Assembly (NCBI GenBank): GCA_036873135.1
Contig: JAPTYO010000009.1
Span: 42,920,756 to 42,984,755 of the forward strand
Origin: Clarkia xantiana subsp. parviflora
Taxonomy: Eukaryota; Streptophyta; Magnoliopsida; Myrtales; Onagraceae
DNA: 64,000 nt
Direction: 5' to 3'
The notes beneath the pieces are model-generated. The model saw only the letters and a list, made by a program, of their open reading frames with translations. It ran no database searches and was not told where the DNA came from. Made by a program: the position numbers and the translations under genes. The first letter of the stretch is position 1; every line of letters starts with the position of its first letter. Shown here piece by piece: positions 43,517 through 54,829 of this stretch.

Positions 43517-45600
43517 GATGAGCCATCGGTGTACAACAACCATGACATATTGTCGTCGGCAGTGTTCTCTAGGGTAGCTCTCACATGTTCTTCTTGTGGA
43601 TGGATGACGGGCTTCTCATTTGGTGTCGCCGTATTTTCTTCTATAAAGTCGGCCAACGCTTGGCCTTTCGTGGTTCAAAATGGATGCGAAATTCATTTAG
43701 CTCCACCGCCCATTTGACCATCCTTCCAGAAATGTCGGGTTTTTGCAACAGTTGTTTCAGAGGTTGATTGGTAAGTACCGGGCGTGAAATTAAGGTCGTA
43801 ACTTTCTCGCCGCTATTAGTAGAGCATACAGGTACTTCTCAATCTCCATGGAGTTGGCTTCGGCGACACCAAAAAGCTTGCTAACATAGTAGACGAGAAT
43901 TTGGATGTTGCGGGTTTCTTTGATGAGGCCGCCGGGCTCACACTTAGGTAGAGGAATAAGTGATCCTCAGGCAATGGTTTTGCCAAGGCGGGAAGCGAGT
44001 GGAGATTCTTTGTTAGCTATTGGAAAGCTTCTTCACATTCATGCGTCCACTCGAACTTCTTGTTTGCTCTCAAGATTTTGAAGAGAGGAAGGGATTTATC
44101 TCCTGATCTTGCTAGGAATCTTCCCAGGGAGGCTAACCTTCCATTGAGACTTTGTACCTCTTTATGGCATGTAGGCGAGGACATTTCTTCTATGGCGGTG
44201 ACTTTTTATGGGTTACCTTCAATCCCTCTCTGGATAACCATGAAACCTAGAAATTTTCCAGATTACACACCAAAAGCACAATTGGTCAGATTCAATCTTA
44301 CTTGATGGCGTTGCATGCATGCAAATTCTTCTTCTAGATCATGGACATGGTCTTGACCCCACTTTGTTTTAACCAACATGTCGTCGACATAGGCCTCCAT
44401 GTTTCTTCCTATCATGGATTTGAAGAGATTGTTGACCATCCGTTGATAGGTGGCTCCGGCGCTTATCAAACCAAAAGACATGACCTTATAGTGGTAGACG
44501 TCGCTATCCGCATAAAAGGCGGTATGGGCCTCATCGTTGGGATGAATTTGTATGTGGTTGTACCATGAGTATGCATCCATAAAGCTTAGAAGGTCGTGTT
44601 CTGAAGTGGCGTCGACTAGTTGGTCGATTCTTGGTAGGGGGTAGGAGTCTTTTGGACATGCTTTGTTGAGATCTCGAAAATATACACACATCCTCCACCT
44701 CTTATTGGATTTCCTCACCAGGACTGGATTGGTGACCCATGTTTGGAATCGTATTTCTTTCACAAAACCAGCCTCGACCAACTTTCCCACTTCTTGGCGT
44801 ATTGCCGCCTTCTTCACTGCTCGCATAGATCTTCTTTTCTAAGCTACGGGTTTCACAGCTGGATCTATTCTTAGTTCGTGGGAGATGATATCGGGGCTTA
44901 TTCCTGGCATGTCGCTGGGTTCCCAAGAAAATAGCTCTTTATATTCCCTAAGGAGGGCATTTATTCTTTTGGCTAACTCTGGCTGTAGTGTAGCTCCAAT
45001 CTTAACCTTTTTATCGCCCTCCTCCAAGGCTACTTCTATTAACTCCTCCATTGGGGCTGGTGGTCCCCTTCTTCCCGGGGATCTTCATCTGTCACTATGG
45101 ACAGAGCTTCCCTTTGATTACATCTTCGGAGAAGATTGACGTAACATTGTCGAGATGCCCTTTGGTCGCCCCACACCTCTCCCATTCCATGATGAGTAGG
45201 GAATCTCATGACTTGATGGGCAGTGGAGGGAACAATGTAATTGGAATTTAGAGTCGTTCTTCCCAAAATGGCGTTGATCTGATCGACGAATACGAAACAC
45301 ACCTTCAAATGCAAGGCCCTCCATCCATGGCCTAATATCACAGGGAGTTGTATTGTCCCTAAGGGTAAGTTGTTCTCCCTGCAAATCCTACCAATGGGGA
45401 AGTCGACTTTTGGAGATCTTCCTTTTTGTATCCCATCATGGAGATAGCCTCAAATGTGATCACGTCTGTAGAGCTTCCTCCGTCGACCAGTAAGTATCCT
45501 TTTAACCTCAAAATTAGCTATTTGAGTTGTAATTACCAGGGCGTCTTCATGGAGCTGAGGTGACCCTGACAAGTCATCCGTGGAGAAGGTGACTGCCATG
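43517..45600 (-). pseudogene. element A protease, RT and RNase H start
   Basis: From the right: protease signature VDGGSSTDV at about 45458-45486, then NAILGRTTLNS and RASRQCYVNLLRR (45039-45341). The RT leader is ELFSWEPSDMPGISPD. RT proper is 44263-44826, with RMCVYFRDLNKACPKD, SFMDAYSWYNHIQ, MSFGLISAGATYQRM and EAYVDDMLVKTK. Phe-Arg-Asp is kept but several conserved residues are changed (Asp to Tyr before FRDL, Gly to Trp in AYSGYN). The tether and RNase H start follow to 43517, where B interrupts. Stops occur at 44839, 44262 and throughout RNase H. Confidence 0.87.
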
Positions 45601-46288
45601 GGCACAAGTTCCCTCAATCACTTATGAGTATTGGGCGAGGAAATAACTTGAGTTGCGTAAGCATCTCGAGCGATGTCTGATTCTCCTCCAGCTGCAAATC
45701 CTCCTGAAAGAACATTGATGTCGTTGTCTGGGGGTGTTCTCCATCTTCTCCGTTCATGAGAACGATGACGATGGTGACGTTGGATTCTTCTTGCATATAT
45801 TCCAACTCTCTCCTAGTGAGGAGGCAATCTTCGGTGTCATATCCCTCTTCTCGATGATATTCGCAATAAGAGGCGGGACGATGACTTCTTTCAGTTAGAC
45901 TAAATATTTATAACCTTTGTTGGGTCTGTCAAAATTCCCTCGAAGAAGCTCCTTGGGTAGACGAGCCTTCACCTCGACTCTGTGGGGGTTCTTGCTGGAG
46001 GAGGCAATTTGATCGCGTTTGCTCCGCTCTCACATGGAGAGTTGCTCTCTGGATTAGCTCCTCGCAACATCCCACCGGCTCAGATTATTGAGTGATGGCT
46101 AAGGATTGGGCTTGGGGTCCCAAGCCTCTAAAGAATGTACAGATAGCTTCTCCTTCCAAGAGTTCGCCCCCACTATACGCTCCTTGGAATCGCCTAAAGT
46201 AATCTTCCAAAGTTTCGCTTGATCCTTGGAATATACTTTCAGCTCTTCGTGTTTGGTTTTGCCTTACTCGATTCCTTGGTGCTGCCAT
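45601..46288 (-). pseudogene. element A gag remnant
   Basis: The ATG at 46288 gives MAAPRNRVRQNQ and then joins directly to the distal gag core (SETLEDYFRRFQGAYSGGE). The front part of gag has been deleted. A knuckle-like CEYHREEGYDTEDC is read at about 45830-45872, with Tyr where relatives have His. Stops separate the pieces. Confidence 0.75.
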
Positions 46289-46305
46289 GACTTTTTGATC
46301 ACCGA

Positions 46306-46323
46306 TTCCCGCAGTTGGCGCCA
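46306..46323 (-). promoter_or_regulatory. element A primer-binding site
   Basis: The minus strand reads TGGCGCCAACTGCGGGAA two bases after the 5' LTR. It shares TGGCGCC with the other elements but differs further on, so a different primer tRNA or drift is possible. Confidence 0.8.
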
Positions 46324-46325
46324 AA

Positions 46326-47105
46326 TCTTGGGATCAAAATGACGTGGCTTGAACTTCTGGTAATGGACTTCGAGATTTCGCCTGGGATTAGCTCCTTTAG
46401 GTGTCTGTGTCGACCTCGGGGTAACTTAGTTTCCTTTAGGTGCTTTGTGAAAGGCGAGGACCTGAAAAGGGGTGGGGATGGCCCGTGATTCCACTCCGAA
46501 GCTTAAGTCAGTAATGGAATATCAAAGAGTACTTTAAGAAGTATCTGAATGTAAGTTTTTAAATAATGAAAGTATCCCTCTATTTATAGGGGAAGTGTAC
46601 CGACTTTGGATGGCGGCGAGCTTTATGCTCTGATTGGCTGCCTAATGCGGTGGCCGCCCTTCTCTGATTGGTGGAGAGGGACGGTGTGTCAGTAGGTGAC
46701 AAGCAGGTCGCCACCTCCTTATTCCTTAGTGTTGAAGGTTCCTTGTGGCGGATGAAGTAGGTGACAAGAACGTCGCCAGCTGGTGCCCCTTTCTTAGGAG
46801 GAAAGGTTTCTTCTTTAGTGGTGGCAAGTAGGTTGCCAGCTGGTGCCCCTTTCTTAAGAGAAAAGGTTTCTTCTTAGTGCCTGGTCGTCGACTCGACTCT
46901 TTCCTTAAGATCGAGTCTTTTATGTGAGCAACAGGCCGTCACGTGTTTAGGAGTCACGATGATTGTCGACTTACTTTTATGTTATTGTCGACTATTTGTC
47001 TTTGTATTCCTAATTCTGATATGATTAGTCGTTGACTTGACTTTTGAGGGTTCCGACTTTGGTGTTTATCGATTCTTATAAGGACGTCTCAAATCATATC
47101 CAACA
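46326..47105 (-). repeat. element A 5' LTR
   Basis: Partner of 602-1386. The inner end has decayed from CA to GA on the minus strand. A TATA-like CCTATAAATAG is at 46580-46590. Confidence 0.92.
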
Positions 47106-48907
47106 AGTAACTTCTCTTCTTCTCCCTTAACCAAAAAGCCATCTGGTTGTTCAACAAAGATCTCTTCCTCAAGGTCGCCATTGATAAATGCTGACTTTAC
47201 ATTAAGATGAAGTATCTTTCGAGTTGCAATTGAAAGAAGTAACCTTATAGTGTCCAGTCTTGCTACTGGAGCAAATGTTTCTGAGAAGTCAACTCCCCAT
47301 ATATGAGCATAGCCCTTGACAACCAACATGGCTTTGTGCTTGTTAAATGAACCATCAATATTGAGCTTTTTCCTGAAGACCTCTTTGACTCCTATTACTT
47401 TCCTTCCTCATGGTCTCTCTACAAGCTCCCGAGTGTTGTTCTTTTCGAACATGGTAAGCTCCTCCTCCATTGCAGATTGCCACTTCTTGTTAATTTTGGC
47501 CTCTTCATATCCTGCAGGTTCAAGAACTGCAAGATTACATCTTTGATAGATGTCAGCTAGTGATTTGGTGCCTCTAACTGAATGTTCATCAGTCAGTTCT
47601 TCTCATCAAGAGTTACTTGTTCCTTTTATGTATTCTCCCACTTCCACTTCTCCTCTTCAAGAAAGTGAACATCTCTACTCACTGAGATTCTTCCCTTTCT
47701 TGGATTGTACACTCTATAGGCTTTTGAGCCTGAGTTGTACCCTATGAATACTTATTCTGCTCTTTGGTCAAGTTTGTCGACTTTAACCAAAGGAACATTG
47801 GTGTAGCAGATAGACCCAAAAACTACTAGATTTTGAAGCTTGGGGTTGCCGCCGTATCAGGCTTCATGTGGAGTTTTCTTCTCCAAGGCTCTTATTGGAA
47901 GCTTGTTTAGAAAGAACACAACTGTATGAGCAGCTTCAGCCAAAAAAATTTCGTAACTCCTTCTCATGCATCATGCATCTTACCATATCCATTATTGTTA
48001 TTCTTTCTTTCACTGACCCTGTTTTGCTGTGGTATGTAGGGAACTGTAAGTTGATGTTCAATCCAAGCTACTCTACAAAATTTATCAAATTTGTTAGCAG
48101 TATACTCGGTTCCATTGTCTGATCTTAGAACCTGAATACTTCATCAACTTTGCTTCTCAATCCAAGTCTTGAAGTCATTCAATACTCCTGCTACCTCTGA
48201 CTTGAACTTCATAAAGTATAGCCAGCACATTCTTGTGAAGTCATTGATATAAATGATGAAGTATATGTATCCATTTAGTGAAGGAGTTGCTTGACTTCCA
48301 CATACATCTGATTGTATGAGTTGAAGCTTTGAAACAGCTCTCCATAAGGACTCACTAAATGGTAATCTGCTAATCTTGCCAGTCAAGCATGCCGTTCAAT
48401 TAGAGTGGTCTCCTTCTATTGCAGGTGCTCCCACAGTCATCCCCTCTTTATATAGCTACTGTAAGGAACTTTGATAAAAATTCCCTAGCCTTCTGTGCCA
48501 AATATTCGAGCAATTAACTTGACTTGGACATGCAGTGGCTACAACAGCAAATTGATTCAAAGAGAAGCCCTCTCCTTTTATATTGATCCCAAACAGCTCA
48601 TTTAGTTTAAAATCAATAATCAGGAACTTAGTTATCTCAAATATTAGTTTGAACCCTTTTTCATTTAACTGACCAACACTGAGCAAGTTTTGATCAATTT
48701 GAGGCACAAAAAGAAAAAAATCATCTAGATACCTGAGCTATATTTAATGGCTACTGTCCATTTTCCTTCTACTGAGATGAGATGACCATTCTCAATTGTA
48801 ACCTTTGAAGAGGCTGGCCTGTCAAGATGCTTAAAGAGCTTAGCATCTTGTGTCATATGACTTGTGCATCCACTGTCAACATGCCATTCACTACTGCTGT
48901 GAAGCAC
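47106..48907 (-). pseudogene. copia protease, integrase and RT start
   Basis: Protease active site VDSGCTSHMTQDAKLF lies in 48725-48907. The pre-integrase domain (QIDQNLLSVGQLNEKGF ... IWHRRLGNF) lies in 48456-48707. Integrase core (LQLIQSDVCGSQATPSLNG, FIIYINDFTRMCWLYFMK) lies in 48144-48386, with further broken integrase to about 47600. RT begins near 47330 with [22 protein letters not shown] and is cut at 47105 by element A. Frame breaks between all blocks. PR-IN-RT order identifies Ty1/copia. Confidence 0.88.
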
Positions 48908-48989
48908 GAAGCAACAAATAATTGTTATTCTTTTTCTTGAATCACAGTCTGATTTACAGACTGAGTCTCCTTCTTCAATTTTTCTCTTT

Positions 48990-49854
48990 TTCTATGGACA
49001 TATATTCTCCGTATGGCCCATCTTTTGGCACCTTCTGCATTTGATATCTGGCCATCTCAGACACTTGTAGTAAGGATGATTTTCCTTGCCACGGTGTTTA
49101 CGAAGAGAGGAGTTCCTTCCTTTGAAGCCCTTATCAGAGTAAGACCCTCATTCTCCTCCACTTTGTTGATTCTGCTATTTTTTCTCATTTCCCTTTGGAC
49201 CAAAATGAAGTTTGGCTTTCAGTGCTCCTTCAATGACCCCTTCATCATGCATGAGCCTCCTCTGCTCTTGTGCTTGAAGAGCACTAAGTAACTCTGACAA
49301 TTTGATATATGAAAGGTTCTTAGTATTCTCCAATGAAGCAATGGTGGCTTCAAATCTCTCAAGTAGAGTCACCCAGATATTTTCCACAATCGTATTGTCT
49401 TTCAACTCTTTGCCAAGTATTCTAACTTGGTTTTCTATGTTGAGTAGACGATTTGAGTACTCTAGTATTGCCTCATACTCCTTCATATTCTCTCTCAAAC
49501 TCTCTAATTAAATTTATAGATTTCATGCCTTAAATCTTGTCATTTCCCTTATATTCAGACTTCAGGAAGTCTCAAATTTCTTTTGCAGAAGGCAGACACA
49601 ATATTCGATTGAAAATTGTAGGTGTGACTGTAGAGAAAAGGCAGAACTTTGCTCGAGCTTTCTTTGTCTTCTTCTCCCTATGGACTTTTATCTGAGCTAA
49701 AGTAGGGTTATGGTAGATTAGGAATACCGTAATCCTCCTCTACAGCTTCCCACAGATCAGCTCCTTCCATGAAAGCCTTCATCTTAATCACCTAAGCTTG
49801 ATAACCGACACTATCAAACTTTGGTGGAGCATTGGCTGAAAAAATATCTTCCAT
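48990..49854 (-). pseudogene. copia gag
   Basis: The ATG at 49854 follows the primer site. An open stretch at 49175-49498 has the gag core of plant copia elements (YSNRLLNIENQVRILGKEL, LLERFEATIASLE). A CCHC knuckle, CRRCQKMGHTENIC, lies at 48998-49039. Stops and frameshifts between 49500 and 49850 and between 49040 and 49175 break it. Confidence 0.8.
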
Positions 49855-49922
49855 GGATTAAATGTTGGTGAATTGATCTCAAATTTAGAAGATCTCTCAA
49901 CCTCATAAGTCCCTCAAGAAGT

Positions 49923-49936
49923 ATGCCCTGATACCA
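49923..49936 (-). promoter_or_regulatory. copia primer-binding site
   Basis: The minus strand reads TGGTATCAGGGCAT, an initiator-Met-type site, four bases after the LTR. Confidence 0.8.
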
Positions 49937-49940
49937 CTAT

Positions 49941-50251
49941 TGATTTTAAAACAGAACCAACAGTATTTCGAAGATGAAGAATACAAGTTTTGAAACTAAA
50001 GCTTGTCGACTGTGTTATTGATCGATAATCAAAACTAAGTTATACAAGATTTGCTCAACTAGAAATCCCTAACTATCAACTAATCACGTAACCACTACTC
50101 CCACAACAGAAATAAACGTGCTAAGGAACTAACAATAGAAAGCTCTAACTTACTCACCAAGTTACAACAACATGTTGTTTGGTTCCTACGACTTAACTTA
50201 GACTGATTATAAACTAGAAGGACTGACTTAGCATTTGACTTTAAACTAACA
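49941..50251 (-). repeat. copia 5' LTR
   Basis: 311 bp, on the minus strand TGTTAGTTTAAAGTC to TTTTAAAATCA, with TG/CA ends and the primer site adjacent. The partner LTR is outside the window, so the outer boundary rests on the terminal dinucleotides only. Confidence 0.7.
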
Positions 50252-50375
50252 GTTTCTCGAGTTTTTTATTTTGAATTTTTTTTATTTAAAATTTATGGTT
50301 TAAGTAATTGTATGGTTTTGTTACTTTAAGAATTTGAGTAATTTTAAGATTTAGATATATTTTTTTTTTTTAAAA

Positions 50376-50580
50376 CCCTATTAAATTAGGTGTACAGTTT
50401 GGCTGGGTGAACCCTAGATAGCCAAAATTGGACGAAATGTTTGGCCGGGTGAACCTTAGACGGCTAAAAGTTGTTTCATTCAACCACCAATTTAGTTGTT
50501 TAGATTTACCTGGCCAAACAGTTTTGTCCAATTTAGCCATCAAGGGTTATTTAGCCAAATTTTCACTCAATTTAATAGTG
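50376..50580. mobile_element. foldback (MITE-like) element
   Basis: About 205 bp. The left half from CCCTATTAAATT through TTTGGCTGGG and TTTGGCCGGGTGA is repeated in inverted orientation in the right half, ending AATTTAATAGTG. The arms are imperfect and about 75 bp long around a loop near 50455-50510. Flanks TTTAAAA and TTTAAGA could include a short target duplication. No coding capacity. Confidence 0.6.
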
Positions 50581-51057
50581 TTTAAGAAATAAAAACTTAA
50601 ACCCTAATTGATAAGATTTGTTAATAATTAATGAGGATAAATTTAATTAATTAAAATTTGATGATCAAGATTCTTCCAAATATCACACTTTAAATAATTT
50701 GTCCACAAAATGCTTTTCAAATGCTTTTCCTATGTTTGTATCTCATGTTAAGTAGGTGCATCGTTCCTAATGTTCTTGGACACCCATCAGGTAACTCGAA
50801 TAATTAATTAAATGGTAACTCATTACCATCAATATACTGTGACAAAAAAATATGAAGTAATACGTTGCAGCAGCATCTGAGAATATTGGTGACATCTTTT
50901 ATTATAGAAGGTCCAAAACCTAGCTAAGATAGTAGACACAAATGGGGAGGGCAGTTAGCTAAATTATTGCATCTTATATAATATATATATATAGAGAAGA
51001 GAGAGAAATGGTTGGGAACGTGAGCTTTTATTATAGGCAAGAGAAGAGAAGAGGAGA
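50581..51057. other. AT-rich DNA downstream of the LESV gene
   Basis: Presumably includes the 3' UTR of the minus-strand gene that ends at 51058. Short TA repeats at about 50980-50992. No other feature seen. Confidence 0.5.
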
Positions 51058-53992
51058 TCAAGAAGGGGGGATGTCGGATGGCTTCTTAACTTGACGGAGC
51101 TGAACAGAGTTGTCGAAGCAGTGATAAAAGCCGAAGTGAGGGAACCTCTCGTACCAAGTGTCTTGTGGAATATGCGTGTCCCAATGCTCTCCGCAGCTGC
51201 TCTTCCCATACTTGTGTATCCAACCCGTCCCGTTATGGCCTTCTCCCCAAGTGCGGTTCCATCTCTCCCCGTGCTTCCCTTGCCACCATGTCTCCCCTTG
51301 CTTCACTCCCATCCCATTCGGATCAAAATTCTCATCCCATTTATCTCCCCATTTCGACCATCCCCCATCTCCCTCACTTCGCTCTGCCCATTTGTCTGTG
51401 TATTTTATGCTCCCTCCATGACCGTCGTATTCCTCCCCCCACCTATATATATATATATATGTCATTCATTACTAGTATACATACATACCTACATACAGTC
51501 TCTACTTACCTTTCATGCCAAACATGAGCATGACCCGCCTCCAGAGGTGTATTCGGGTCAATGCTACACCACTTGTGAGCCGACTTCTCTGCTTTTCCAG
51601 ATGCATCGTAATGTTCCCACCATTGCTCTTGCCATTCATCTCCTTCCCCGTTCTTCCCCCACTTATCAGCTGTTTTCTCCATATGCATTAGCCCTCCATC
51701 CTGCTCCATCCCATCCCATCCCATCATATATATATTAATTAACCACTAATTACATACAACTACTCATTTCTTTACTTACCTGCCACATCGACTCCCTCCA
51801 GTACTCGCGCCACACACCTCCAGTTGCATCACGCCCTGATTTTTCCGAACCAAGCTCCTTATACCCCATTTCATCAGATGCTTCCCAGAACTTGTCTTGC
51901 CACTCTGTCACTTTGTCTGAACTCACACCCCTGATCACTGTCCACCTGCAAATCACACCATCGCCTCTTTCTTCCACTCCCGTCTCTTTCCACCACCTTG
52001 ATCCATCCTCTCTCACCCCTGATGACTCCATCTCTTCTGCATTTTCAAGAGCATCCGCTGCTTCTGTTGCATGTGCTGATGACAATAACACATTCTTTTC
52101 TTGCTCCTCCTCCTTTCCCGCTTTCACTCCTTCCTTACCAAGAGACTCCAGAGGTGGAAGAGAAGCCTCCTTTTGGCTGCCTTCCAGGAATTTACTTTCA
52201 AGAGGGATTGATAGAAAAGTGTCCACTGGTCTGTCTTTCTCTAGGACTGGCATGGTTGGAGCAGAACGGGAAGAAGGTTTAGCCGCCGCTAACTGGGGCC
52301 CAGAATCACCCAACTTTGTCCAATCATCCTCATCACTAGAAGGGGGAGTCCAAGACCAAAAATCTGGACCAGGTACTGATGCCTTCCCACCACTTGTAGT
52401 TTCAGTTGAAGGTAAAAACTCGATTCCACTTTCTGTTTCTGAGAAAACCAATCAGACATACTTCAGATCAACTGTCACTGTGAGAGTCCGTTCAAATATG
52501 CGTTTACTAAATTAAGATTTATTCAACCAACGGTCTTTAGATTACGAAGCTAAAGTTACCATAAGGACCTTAGGCCGTGCCTAAATGTAAAAATAACAAA
52601 AAATATATTACGCTTAAAAAGCCAGTAGCCCTTTCTGAATTGCAATAGATTAAAGATTTTTTTTTAGTCACAATAGATTAAAGAATTAAAAGAAACAGAT
52701 CTGGTGAATGAATTAAAAGCAACAGGTCCAATGAAAAAATTAAGAGTAAGAGATTTGCTTGTGTATTTCTTTTATTATGATGTCGTTTCCCCAAAATTAT
52801 GAACCACATTTTATCTCCAAGTACAAACAAGTTCAAGATAATATATCAAGAATATATAGTGTAAATGTTCATGGATGGCACTGCCAAGTAGAACATCTCC
52901 ATTGTACATTACCATTATAAATGTGGATCCACTAACTGCAGCTTACACAGCCTTAATAAAGAGGGGATCATCTTAAAGAGAAATTGTTAGTTAACTTGGG
53001 AAATGCTATGTGAGTAATACTGAGCCCTAAGTAATAGTGTAAGCTAAGTGGCTGTTGTTACTTGTTAGCTGTTCTTTTGATTAAAAAAGGATCACCTAAA
53101 TTGTTATCAAGACCGCGCACCATATCATCGCCTATAGAGTAGCTAGACCTTAAGCATTGCCATTTTTCAGTAGAATTCTAGTAAAACCCTTATGCTGTCC
53201 AAACCACAACTCGAACTGAAAGACAACAAATGATTCTGTCAGTTGAATTTCTTGTGATGTCCTTCCAAAGGCAGGCAGGATTGGATAAAAAATAAAGCCT
53301 CAGCCCAAAGGGAGAGTTACAAGGTTTCATTTCCTTTACTCAATTTACTCTATCTAGTCCACAATACGAAGATATTACTGTACGTGACATTATAGAGCAG
53401 ATCTATCTATTTTCCAGAATTATGAAAAAATTATTTCCTAATCGTCAGTATATATCATTGTTTTAAAAAACTTACAAATAATCTTGATTGAAGGGTCTAC
53501 TAGCATCATAAACTATGCTGACAGATCAACAGAAGAAAAAGAAAATGCATTACCATTTGGCTGCTCTCTGAATTCCTCTTGTTGGACAGCTTCATCAAGA
53601 CCCTTCACTTCATCTTTTTGACGCTCCTTGACTAGTGACCTAGCAGCTGCTATGGCGGCAGCTGCTCGATCAAAGACCTGAAAGCGCTGAACCCGGTCTC
53701 TCTCTTTAATCGGAACTTGGAGAATCTTCTGAAACTCCTCGCTCTTCTTGTCTAAGTCCACAGCCTCTTCCACCCCAGCCGCCTCACTTCCTCCGTATGG
53801 AGTCTCAGCGATCTTCTGGAACTCCATGGACTTCCTCTCACGCTCCACAGCAGTCTTCCACATGTCCAGATAGGAGTCGCCACCACCAGTGGAAACTCTA
53901 ACCCTGACAGGAATTCTAAACCTTGTCGGCAGAAATGGCCGAATAAGGACATGATGCTTATAGATTTTGCAGGTATTGAGGTGGGAAGCCAT
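51058..53992 (-). CDS. LESV: plastid starch-matrix protein of the ESV1/LESV family
   Basis: Four exons join in frame: 53554-53992, 51780-52438, 51510-51700 and 51058-51442, giving 557 residues. All three introns are GT-AG (1115, 79 and 67 bp). The basic, acid-poor start (about residues 1-40) fits a plastid transit peptide. SYLDMWKTAVERERK and RVQRFQVFDRAAAAIAAA follow, then a variable Ser/Glu-rich part with GPDFWSWTPP. From about residue 290 to the end lies the Trp-rich repeat region (WQEQWWEHYDASGKAEK, DKWDENFDPNGMGVKQGE, ERFPHFGFYHCFDNSVQLR). Family members bind starch glucans in the stroma and influence granule organisation and turnover in leaves. Length is near LESV, longer than ESV1. Upstream in-frame ATGs exist but precede a GA-repeat leader, so I chose 53992. 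EKSAHKW and AERSEG carry Ser where I would expect Trp. Confidence 0.82.
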
Positions 53993-54510
53993 GGAGATGG
54001 ACCTGAAGCCGCAAGCAGAGAAGGAGGAGGAGGAAGGATCTGAATGAATGGAATGCAGCAAGGAGAGAGAGAGAGAGAGAGAGTTAGTTTCAGTAATAAC
54101 GAGTAGATGCTTGTGGTTTCTTGAGATTGAGTTCAATCATGATAAGCTGCTACTGCTTTAACTGTGGGAATTTCGTGCATTGGAAGGAAGGTTTTGTATA
54201 CGATTTTCGAAAGGATGAATCTCGTGGGAATCACCGGAATTGCTGAAGCACATGGAAGAGAAGAGAGAGATGATGGGTTGCACTGTAGTAGAAGAAGACG
54301 AGAAAGAAGAGGAGGAGGATTAATGGTGTTGCTGGCTGGGTCCTCTTTGTCAAAACGGATTTGCCCGGTAACCTCTTAGCTTCGTTACGACAAATTAGGA
54401 TTCGTAGCCCACCTCTCTTACACGTGTGGCAATGACGGTGGACCTGATACGTGCCCCCCCGCTATCACTTTTTATTAATTAATTAATTATTATTAAATTA
54501 TATTAATTAA
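53993..54510. other. leader and upstream region of the LESV gene
   Basis: Contains a (GA)n tract at about 54062-54083, likely 5' UTR. A plus-strand 71-codon stretch (54164-54379) has no support. No clear TATA box identified. Confidence 0.45.
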
Positions 54511-54781
54511 CTAGATGCTAACCCCGCGCGGGTAAGAAGATCGAATAAAAAAAATTAATTTAACATTTAAAAATATTTTTAAAAGTAAATTAATTGAAAT
54601 TGGATTTAAAAGATAAAAATATTTTGAATATTTTCGTAGATATATAATATTGAAATGTTTTTATTATTAACGTAAAAAATCGATATATATATATATATAT
54701 GAGCGTGTTTTATATAATATTTATTCATATAGTTGACCATAGTAAGCTTTTATATTAATTATGTAGTTTTATATATTGTGA

Positions 54782-54784
<3 letters not shown>

Positions 54785-54827
<43 letters not shown>
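54785..54827. repeat. (TA)n microsatellite
   Basis: About 20 uninterrupted TA dinucleotides; shorter TA runs nearby at 54682-54702. Confidence 0.9.

Positions 54828-54829
<2 letters not shown>

Larger units (their letters stand above)
602..47105 (-). mobile_element. Ty3/gypsy element A (Tat-like), internally duplicated and carrying D and B
   Basis: Bounded by matching LTRs at 602-1386 and 46326-47105, which differ by roughly 5% by eye. The flanks are AGTAC (597-601) and AGTAA (47106-47110), an imperfect target duplication inside the copia RT. Minus-strand order is LTR, primer site, short gag, protease, RT, RNase H, integrase, tandem array, LTR. The array-integrase-RNase H-part of RT segment is present twice: 1477-29420 without D, and 29425-44383 without B. 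D sits in the first copy and B in the second. All coding parts are broken. I see no antisense ORF between array and LTR, unlike B, C and D. Confidence 0.9.
1..50251 (-). mobile_element. Ty1/copia element, split by the gypsy nest
   Basis: Only 1-601 and 47106-50251 belong to this element; everything between is inserted gypsy DNA. Read on the minus strand the order is 5' LTR (49941-50251), primer site, gag with a CCHC knuckle, protease, integrase, then reverse transcriptase. Integrase before RT is the copia order. RT is cut at 47105/602 by element A and resumes at 601. The 3' LTR lies beyond the left edge of the window. Nonsense codons and frameshifts are scattered through gag and pol, so the element is dead. 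It is the oldest layer of the nest because it contains all the others. Confidence 0.85.

Noticed and set aside
29425..47105. Second half of element A as a separate complete element
   Set aside because: There is no LTR, primer site or target duplication near 29420; only one LTR pair encloses both copies.
602..47105. Endogenous pararetrovirus or envelope-bearing retrovirus
   Set aside because: Integrase is present, gene order is Ty3/gypsy, and no movement protein or envelope-like ORF is seen. The extra ORFs are antisense and PF04195-like.
51091..51738. Plus-strand open stretch of 215 codons
   Set aside because: It lies opposite LESV exons 3 and 4 and crosses both introns; low-complexity Pro/Ser/Leu content is the complement of the Trp/Gly-rich exons.
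51892..52515. Plus-strand open stretch of 207 codons
   Set aside because: Shadow of LESV exon 2.
54164..54379. 71-codon open stretch upstream of LESV
   Set aside because: Arg-rich purine-repeat translation with no motif and no support.
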